Shown here: one piece after another, positions 59,386-64,000 of the stretch | How the letters are laid out: each line of letters starts with the position of its first letter | Numbering within the stretch: the first letter of the stretch is position 1 | DNA from: Actinacidiphila bryophytorum | Lineage (GTDB): Bacteria > Actinomycetota > Actinomycetes > Streptomycetales > Streptomycetaceae | Direction of reading: 5' to 3' | DNA: 64,000 bases | Assembly: GCF_016916835.1 (NCBI RefSeq) | Contig: NZ_JAFFIX010000024.1 | Location: 62,001-126,000 of the forward strand | The notes under the pieces: generated by a model | What the model saw: the letters and a program-made list of their open reading frames with translations, nothing else | What the model was told of the DNA's origin: nothing | The model's database searches: none | Made by a program: the position numbers and the translations under genes

Positions 59386-60249
59386 ATGGACCCCCGGCCG
59401 GGAGGAGCCCCGACCGTCCTGCGCATGGTCCTCGGCAAGCGCCTTCAGGATCTGCGGGAGCAGGCCGGCATCAGCCTGGAGGAGGCCGGCCGCGCGCTGG
59501 ACGTCACCCACGCCACGATCCGCCGGATGGAAAAGGCGGAAGTCGGGCTGAAGATCCCGTATGTCGAGAAACTCCTCGTCACGTACGGAATCACCTCTCC
59601 CGAGGAGATCAGCGGCTTCCTCGCGCTCGCCCGCGAGGCCAACCGCCCCGGCTGGTGGCACAGCTTCCGCGACGTCCTGCCCGACTGGTTCAGCGCCTTC
59701 GTCAGCCTCGAAGGCGAGGCGGCGGTCATCCGCGCCTACGAGCCGGCCTACGTCCCGGGGCTGCTGCAGACCGCCAACTACGCCCGGGCCACGCTGCGCG
59801 CGGGGCTGCCGCACGCCGCCCCCGAGGAGATCGACCGGCTGCTGACCCTGCGGACCGAGCGCCAGGCGCTGGTCACCCGCACCGACGCGCCCCTGCTGTG
59901 GATCGTGATGGACGAGACGGTGCTGCGGCGCCCGATCGGCGGCCGGCGGGTGATGCGCGAACAGATGGAACGCCTGATGGAAGCCACCGAGCTGCCCAAC
60001 GTCAGGCTGCAGATCATGCCGTTCGCCGCCGGGCCGCACCCGGCCATGTACGGCCCCTTCCACATCTTCCGGTTCCAGCTCAACGAGATCCCCGACATCG
60101 CCTACGCCGAAAGCCTGGTGGGCGGCGTCTACTTCGACGAACGCGACGACGTGTCCGCGTTCCTCGAAGCGCTGGACCGGATGTGCGCGCAGGCCGCGCC
60201 AGCACAGAGCACCAAAGCCATCCTCGATGGCATGCGCAAGGAGATCTGA
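59386..60249 (+). CDS. XRE-family regulator with DUF5753 (Scr1-type)
   Basis: A 287-residue regulator. The N-terminal helix-turn-helix reads LGKRLQDLREQAGISLEEAGRAL and ATIRRMEKAEVGLK (by ends), and the C-terminal DUF5753 sensor-like domain begins EAAVIRAYEPAYVPGLLQTANYARA. These proteins pair with small DUF397 proteins in streptomycetes and act in a toxin-antitoxin-like or developmental way; the bldB/whiJ systems are the best-known relatives. ATG 59386 with GGAGGAG about ten bases before it is preferred to the in-frame GTG and TTG upstream. The DUF397 gene starts three bases after its stop. Confidence 0.94.
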   Translation: MDPRPGGAPTVLRMVLGKRLQDLREQAGISLEEAGRALDVTHATIRRMEKAEVGLKIPYVEKLLVTYGITSPEEISGFLALAREANRPGWWHSFRDVLPDWFSAFVSLEGEAAVIRAYEPAYVPGLLQTANYARATLRAGLPHAAPEEIDRLLTLRTERQALVTRTDAPLLWIVMDETVLRRPIGGRRVMREQMERLMEATELPNVRLQIMPFAAGPHPAMYGPFHIFRFQLNEIPDIAYAESLVGGVYFDERDDVSAFLEALDRMCAQAAPAQSTKAILDGMRKEI

Positions 60250-60252
60250 ACG

Positions 60253-60534
60253 ATGGATCGCGTCGGCAATGACGGCATATGCGGGTACGAGGACGTATAC
60301 GACGGAATCTACAACGGGATGCCCGCCAACGAACTCGGTGTCGAGGGGTGGCGGAAGCCGTGGAGCGGCGGCAACGGCGGCTCGTGCGTCGAGGCCAAGA
60401 AGCTCAACGACGGCAGGGTGGCGCTGCGCCAGTCGACCGACCCCGACGGCCCCGCGCTGATCTACAGCAACCACGAGATCACCACCTTCATCCTGGGCGC
60501 CAAAGCCGGCGAAGCGGACTTCCTGCTCGGCTGA
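60253..60534 (+). CDS. DUF397-domain protein
   Basis: A 93-residue protein. The DUF397 core is WRKPWSGGNGGSCVEAKKL, then VALRQSTDPDGPALIYS and an EITTFILGAKAGEADFLL end. An N-terminal extension of about 30 acidic residues (EDVYDGIYNGMPANELG) precedes it. DUF397 proteins are the partners of the XRE/DUF5753 proteins and may be small effectors inhibited by them. It follows the XRE gene after three bases in the same frame direction. Confidence 0.95.
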   Translation: MDRVGNDGICGYEDVYDGIYNGMPANELGVEGWRKPWSGGNGGSCVEAKKLNDGRVALRQSTDPDGPALIYSNHEITTFILGAKAGEADFLLG

Positions 60535-60580
60535 ACCACCACGCAGCACCACGCACCACAGCAATGACCGGAGGACGGCG

Positions 60581-61399
60581 TTGACCGATCAGGGCTTTAC
60601 CGCCGAGCAGATAGACACCAGCAGGCCGCACCCCGCCCGGATGTACGACTACTACCTGGGCGGCAGGGACAACTACGAGGTCGACAGGGAAGCCGCCCAG
60701 CGCGTCATCGACCTCTTCCCGGACATCGTGCCCATGGCACTGGGCAACCGGCGCTTCATGCACCGGGCCGTGCGGCACCTCGCCGAGAGCGGCATCCGGC
60801 AGATCATCGACATCGGCACGGGCATCCCGACCGCGCCCAACACCCACCAGGTCGCGCACGAGGTGTCGCCCGACGTCCGGGTCGCCTACGTCGACAACGA
60901 CCCGATCGTCGCCACGTACGCCGGCGCCCACCTGCTGGGCAGGGGCAACACCGGCTTCTTCCTCGGCGACGTCCGCGACCCCGACGCCATCCTGAAGCAC
61001 TCCACCATCAGCCAGCTCATCGACTTCGACCAGCCGGTCGGGCTGATGCTGGTGGCGCTGCTGCACTTCGTCAAGGACGACGAGGACCCCGCGGGCCTGG
61101 TCGCCGCCTACCGCGACGCGCTGCCCGCCGGTAGCTACCTGGTCCTCAGCCACACCACCGGCGACTTCCACCAGCTCGACGGCGACGCAGGACAGGCCAG
61201 GGACGTCTACCAGGACCGCGGTGCCACCGCCACCCTGACGCTGCGCTCCCACGCCGAGGTGCTGGACTTCTTCGACGGCTTCGACCTGCTCGAACCCGGC
61301 CTCGTCCAGCCGCCCGCGTGGCGCCCCGACGGCCCGCCGCCGAAGCCGGCCGACCTGGCCAACGTCGGCTTCTACGCCGGCGTCGGCATCAAGAACTGA
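60581..61399 (+). CDS. SAM-dependent methyltransferase (DUF574 type), copy 1
   Basis: A 272-residue class I methyltransferase of the actinobacterial DUF574/Methyltransf_19 family. The N-terminal TSRPHPARMYDYYLGGRDNYE segment is family specific, the SAM site is IIDIGTGIPTAPNTHQVA, and YVDNDPIV is the acidic loop. Target unknown. The start is TTG 60581 after GGAGGAC; the same arrangement begins copy 2, so TTG is the start in both. It lies 46 bp after DUF397 and probably shares its transcript. Confidence 0.9.
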   Translation: MTDQGFTAEQIDTSRPHPARMYDYYLGGRDNYEVDREAAQRVIDLFPDIVPMALGNRRFMHRAVRHLAESGIRQIIDIGTGIPTAPNTHQVAHEVSPDVRVAYVDNDPIVATYAGAHLLGRGNTGFFLGDVRDPDAILKHSTISQLIDFDQPVGLMLVALLHFVKDDEDPAGLVAAYRDALPAGSYLVLSHTTGDFHQLDGDAGQARDVYQDRGATATLTLRSHAEVLDFFDGFDLLEPGLVQPPAWRPDGPPPKPADLANVGFYAGVGIKN

Positions 61400-61433
61400 C
61401 ACGCAGGACCCGAGCAGAAACCGGAGGACGGTG

Positions 61434-62252
61434 TTGACCGAGCAGGGCTTCCCCGTCGGGGAGATAGACACCAGCAGGCCGCACCCGGCCCGCATGTACG
61501 ACTTCTTCCTCGGCGGGAGAGACAACTACGAGGTCGACAGGGAAGCGGCGCAGCAGGTCATCGACCTCTTCCCTGACATCGTGCCGACCACCAGGGCCAA
61601 CCGGCGCTTCATGCACCGGGCGGTACGCCACCTGGCCAGGAGCGGCATCCGGCAGATCATCGACATCGGGACCGGCATCCCGACCGCGCCCAACACCCAC
61701 CAGGTCGCGCACGAGGTGTCGCCCGACGTCCGGGTCGCCTACGTCGACAACGACCCCATCGTCGCCACCCACGCGGGCGCCCACCTGCTGGGCGCGGGCA
61801 ACACCGGCTTCTTCCTCGCCGACCTGCGCGACCCGGTGGCGATCCTCGGGCACCCCACCATCGGCAAGCTCATCGACATGGACCAGCCGATCGGCCTGCT
61901 GATGGTCGCCGTCCTGCACTTCGTCAAGGACGACGAGGACCCCGCGGGGCTGGTCGCCGCCTACCGCGACGCCCTGCCCGCCGGCAGCCGGCTGGTCCTC
62001 AGCCACGCCACCAGCGACTTCCACTCCCCGGAGACGGGCGTGGAGGACGCCAAGGAGGTCTACAAGGACCGCGGCGCCACCGCGACGGTCACCACCAGGT
62101 CCTACGAGCAGGTGCTGCCGTTCTTCGACGGCTTCGACCTGGTCGATCCCGGGCTGGTGCAGATCCCGCTGTGGCACCCGGAAGGCGAACTGCCGACAGC
62201 CGCCGAGCTGAGCCACGTCGGCACCTACGGCGGCGTCGGCGTCAAGCTCTGA
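61434..62252 (+). CDS. SAM-dependent methyltransferase (DUF574 type), copy 2
   Basis: A 272-residue paralogue of copy 1 with the same length, the same GGAGGACGG ribosome site and a TTG start (the GTG one codon upstream is less likely by this comparison). SAM site IIDIGTGIPTAPNTHQVA and YVDNDPIVAT are identical to copy 1, while the middle and C-terminal thirds differ (SHATSDFHSPETGVEDAKEV against the copy 1 version). This suggests a tandem duplication with divergence in the substrate part. 34 bp after copy 1. A hairpin follows the stop. Confidence 0.9.
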   Translation: MTEQGFPVGEIDTSRPHPARMYDFFLGGRDNYEVDREAAQQVIDLFPDIVPTTRANRRFMHRAVRHLARSGIRQIIDIGTGIPTAPNTHQVAHEVSPDVRVAYVDNDPIVATHAGAHLLGAGNTGFFLADLRDPVAILGHPTIGKLIDMDQPIGLLMVAVLHFVKDDEDPAGLVAAYRDALPAGSRLVLSHATSDFHSPETGVEDAKEVYKDRGATATVTTRSYEQVLPFFDGFDLVDPGLVQIPLWHPEGELPTAAELSHVGTYGGVGVKL

Positions 62253-62255
62253 ACC

Positions 62256-62277
62256 GGGCGCCCCCCCGCGGGCGCCC
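62256..62277 (+). terminator. Hairpin after the methyltransferase pair
   Basis: GGGCGCCC (62256-62263) is repeated as GGGCGCCC (62270-62277); each is self-complementary and they pair over a six-base loop, three bases after the stop. The opposing reductase gene ends 91 bp further on. Confidence 0.6.
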
Positions 62278-62368
62278 CCACGGACCAACTAACACCGGGG
62301 AAGGGAAGGACGGCGGCCGCAGCGGTCATCTCGGGCCGCTCGGCCGTCGTCCGACCGGTCCGCGCACC

Positions 62369-63397
62369 TCAGCGCAGCGCGGCCACCGCCACCACCACAC
62401 CGTCCAGGGTGCTCGCGAAGTCAGCGCCCAGCGCACGCGACGGCGTCTGGAACCCCGCCGGCAGGTCCGGCAGCTGCCCTACGATCCGCAGCACCGAGTC
62501 CACCGTCATCCGGTACGGGTTCGGTCCGGTGAGCGTCGCCGACACCGAGTTGCCCGCCGCGTCCCTGGCCCGCCCCCACACCTCGCAGCCCGAACCGTTC
62601 AGCGCCCGCTCGCCAGGACCGCGCACCAGCCGCCCCAGCGCACCCCCGACCGCCCCGCGCAGCGGCCCGAGCCGCAGCACCCGTGTCGCCGCCAGCGCCG
62701 GCGCCGGCACCGCCGTGTACGTGGTGATGTCCGGGATGCCCGTCGAGTGGTAGGCGGTACTGACATCCCCCCACGGCACCGACACCACCGTCCGCGCCCC
62801 CGAAGGGAAAGCCGCCCGCACCTGCCGCGACCCGAACGGCACGGTACGGATCTCGCCGCCGGAACGGATCCGCCCGCCGTCCGCCGCGCTCTCCACCGCG
62901 GTACGCACCGTGCCGGGGCTCGCCCCGCCGCGCGTCACGAAGGCCAGGTCCAACTGCGTGGCGTCCGGCAGCCGCGCCGCCAGCAGCGCGGCCACGCAGT
63001 CCGTCGGCACCACGTCGAAGCCCGCACCCGGCAGCAGCGTCACCCCCGCCTTCGCCGCACGGGCGCCCAGCGCGTGCAGCGACTCGAACACCTCGATCTC
63101 ACCGGTGATGTCCAGATAGTCCGTGCCCGTCTCCACACAGGCCGTCGCCATCGGCAGCGCCGTCCGCACGAAGGGGCCCGCGCAGTGCGCGACGCTGTCC
63201 GCACCGGCCAGGCCGCGGCGCACCGCGCCCGGCTCGTCCAGGCCGAACACCCGGTGCTCCAGCCCGAGTTCCGCAGCCAGCGGCACCACCTTCGCCGCAC
63301 TGCGGCCGGCCAGGACAGGGCGCATACCCAGGGCGACGGCGCGGCGGGCGACCATCCTGCCGGTGTAGCCGGTGGCGCCGTACAACAGCCAGGTCAT
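62369..63397 (-). CDS. Saccharopine dehydrogenase-like (trans-acting enoyl reductase type) protein
   Basis: A 342-residue Rossmann-fold oxidoreductase-like protein. The N-terminal LLYGATGYTGRMVARRA has the dinucleotide loop GATGYTG (7-13), followed by VLAGRSAAKV and SVAHCAGPF, the usual pattern of saccharopine-dehydrogenase-like proteins. The C-terminal domain includes the TDYLDITGE segment. In mycobacteria a relative is a trans-acting enoyl reductase for lipid synthesis; a lysine-pathway role is unlikely. ATG at 63395-63397. It stands alone. Confidence 0.85.
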   Translation of the reverse strand: MTWLLYGATGYTGRMVARRAVALGMRPVLAGRSAAKVVPLAAELGLEHRVFGLDEPGAVRRGLAGADSVAHCAGPFVRTALPMATACVETGTDYLDITGEIEVFESLHALGARAAKAGVTLLPGAGFDVVPTDCVAALLAARLPDATQLDLAFVTRGGASPGTVRTAVESAADGGRIRSGGEIRTVPFGSRQVRAAFPSGARTVVSVPWGDVSTAYHSTGIPDITTYTAVPAPALAATRVLRLGPLRGAVGGALGRLVRGPGERALNGSGCEVWGRARDAAGNSVSATLTGPNPYRMTVDSVLRIVGQLPDLPAGFQTPSRALGADFASTLDGVVVAVAALR

Positions 63398-63499
63398 ACG
63401 TCCGATCCTCCTCCGACGGCGTGACCCGAACCGTACACGCGCCGCCCGCGTCGGCGATATCGGGTGGGCGCTACGGCCCCGGCATGCGATTCTTGTGCC

Positions 63500-63739
63500 A
63501 TGACCGACCAAGAACAGCAAGCCGCAGAACCGACCTCCGAGGAGCCGGACGCGGCGGCACCGGCCGCCGCGGACGCCGAGGAGGACGAGGTCAAGCGGAA
63601 GTTCCGCGAGGCGCTCGAACGCAAGCAGGGGTCCCGGCGGGGCGCCGGGGGCACCGGGAACGGCCCGGACCAGTCCAAGATCCACGGTGCGCATGGGCGC
63701 GCGGGCGGACCGCGCGAATTCCGCCGCAAAAGCGGCTGA
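63500..63739 (+). CDS. Small charged protein, DUF5302-like
   Basis: A 79-residue hydrophilic, probably disordered protein: acidic N-terminus (EEPDAAAPAAADAEEDE), a short basic helix VKRKFREALERKQ and a Gly/Arg/His tail ending HGAHGRAGGPREFRRKSG. This layout is what I associate with the actinobacterial DUF5302 family; the conserved HGxxG...FRRKSG tail supports it. Function unknown; nucleic-acid or ribosome binding is a guess. ATG 63500 has no ribosome site, so a leaderless or short-leader transcript is possible. It is divergent from the reductase gene. Confidence 0.8.
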   Translation: MTDQEQQAAEPTSEEPDAAAPAAADAEEDEVKRKFREALERKQGSRRGAGGTGNGPDQSKIHGAHGRAGGPREFRRKSG

Positions 63740-63891
63740 CGCCGCGAGGGTAGATGGGCGCCCTTCCCCCTGAACGGCGCCCTTCCCCCCCCGGGCCTGA
63801 TCGGGCGAGCGGTCGGCTGTCATCGACGCGTCATGGTGTTGCCGCGGTGTTGCGCCATCTGACCTGCCGTCGGCACGCTGCTGACGTGGGC

Positions 63892-64000
63892 TTACGCCCC
63901 CGGGTTCGGCAGATCCGCCACCACCCGCACCGGGGCGGAGCCCCCGGCGGGCGCCTCAGCGGTGGTACTGGTCGCCCATTGCGGACGCCCCATGGACGGT
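63892..64000 (-). CDS. Possible C-terminal end of a gene cut by the window
   Basis: On the minus strand an open frame enters at base 63999 and ends at TAA (63892-63894), encoding about 35 residues that end VRVVADLPNPGA. The composition is protein-like and TAA stops are rare in random GC-rich frames, but nothing can be named. The 152 bp between it and the DUF5302 gene show only two near-identical GGCGCCCTTCCCCC stretches (about 63760 and 63776). Confidence 0.35.
   Translation of the reverse strand, partial: PSMGRPQWATSTTAEAPAGGSAPVRVVADLPNPGA

Overview
The window is high-GC actinobacterial chromosome of Streptomyces type. Evidence: GC-rich codon third positions throughout, GTG/TTG starts, many four-base ATGA/GTGA gene overlaps, leaderless-looking promoters, and streptomycete families such as DUF397, Scr1-type XRE regulators, DUF574-type methyltransferases, DUF6343, DUF5302 and RsbW-like kinases without a partner. 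No transposase, integrase, phage gene or CRISPR array was seen. Both edges cut genes.

Layout. 1-0.4 kb: 5' part of an aldo/keto reductase. 0.6-8.2 kb: a three-gene unit of unusual architecture: a SLATT-like two-helix membrane protein, a 1546-residue protein with two degenerate FtsK/EccC-like motor domains plus an intact AAA/STAND-like ATPase, and a P-loop/calcineurin-type metallophosphoesterase fusion. This is the best candidate for an undescribed system. 8.2-16.3 kb: housekeeping genes (acyl-CoA ligase, LysR, fdhD, chorismate mutase, tRNA-Leu, pseudouridine catabolism psuG-psuK, initiator tRNA). 16.4-23.4 kb: a leftward acyl-CoA catabolic operon (TIGR03084 protein, acyl-CoA carboxylase beta and alpha subunits, acyl-CoA dehydrogenase, crotonase, TetR). 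23.4-34.8 kb: mixed genes, including an acyl-ACP desaturase, an ABC-F protein, a secreted sedolisin protease facing a TrmB-like regulator, a DMT transporter, IPP isomerase and a CDF metal exporter. Two nested-palindrome repeat clusters of the same element lie at 23.57-23.79 and 31.44-31.66 kb.

35.2-42.5 kb is a tight rightward operon for an activated-polyol envelope product: two CDP-alcohol phosphotransferases, a nucleotidyltransferase, a glycerol-1-phosphate-dehydrogenase-like enzyme, a GT2 glycosyltransferase and a TagGH-like ABC exporter. After a terminator, 42.8-54.6 kb is a full hopanoid cluster: hpnC, hpnD and hpnE make squalene from prenyl diphosphate supplied by a polyprenyl synthase and a cluster-linked dxs; shc cyclises it; hpnH adds an adenosyl side chain; hpnG releases adenine; hpnO aminates the side chain. 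The idi gene at 33 kb may feed the same pool. An ispG gene, which I recall from related clusters, is absent.

54.7-64 kb carries a PTP-like phosphatase, a GH36 alpha-galactosidase, an SGNH hydrolase with an overlapping five-codon upstream frame, an RsbW-like kinase divergent from an XRE/DUF397 pair, two tandem paralogous methyltransferases, a saccharopine-dehydrogenase-like reductase, a DUF5302 protein and a probable cut-off gene end. All functions are read from motifs by eye; no database search was made.
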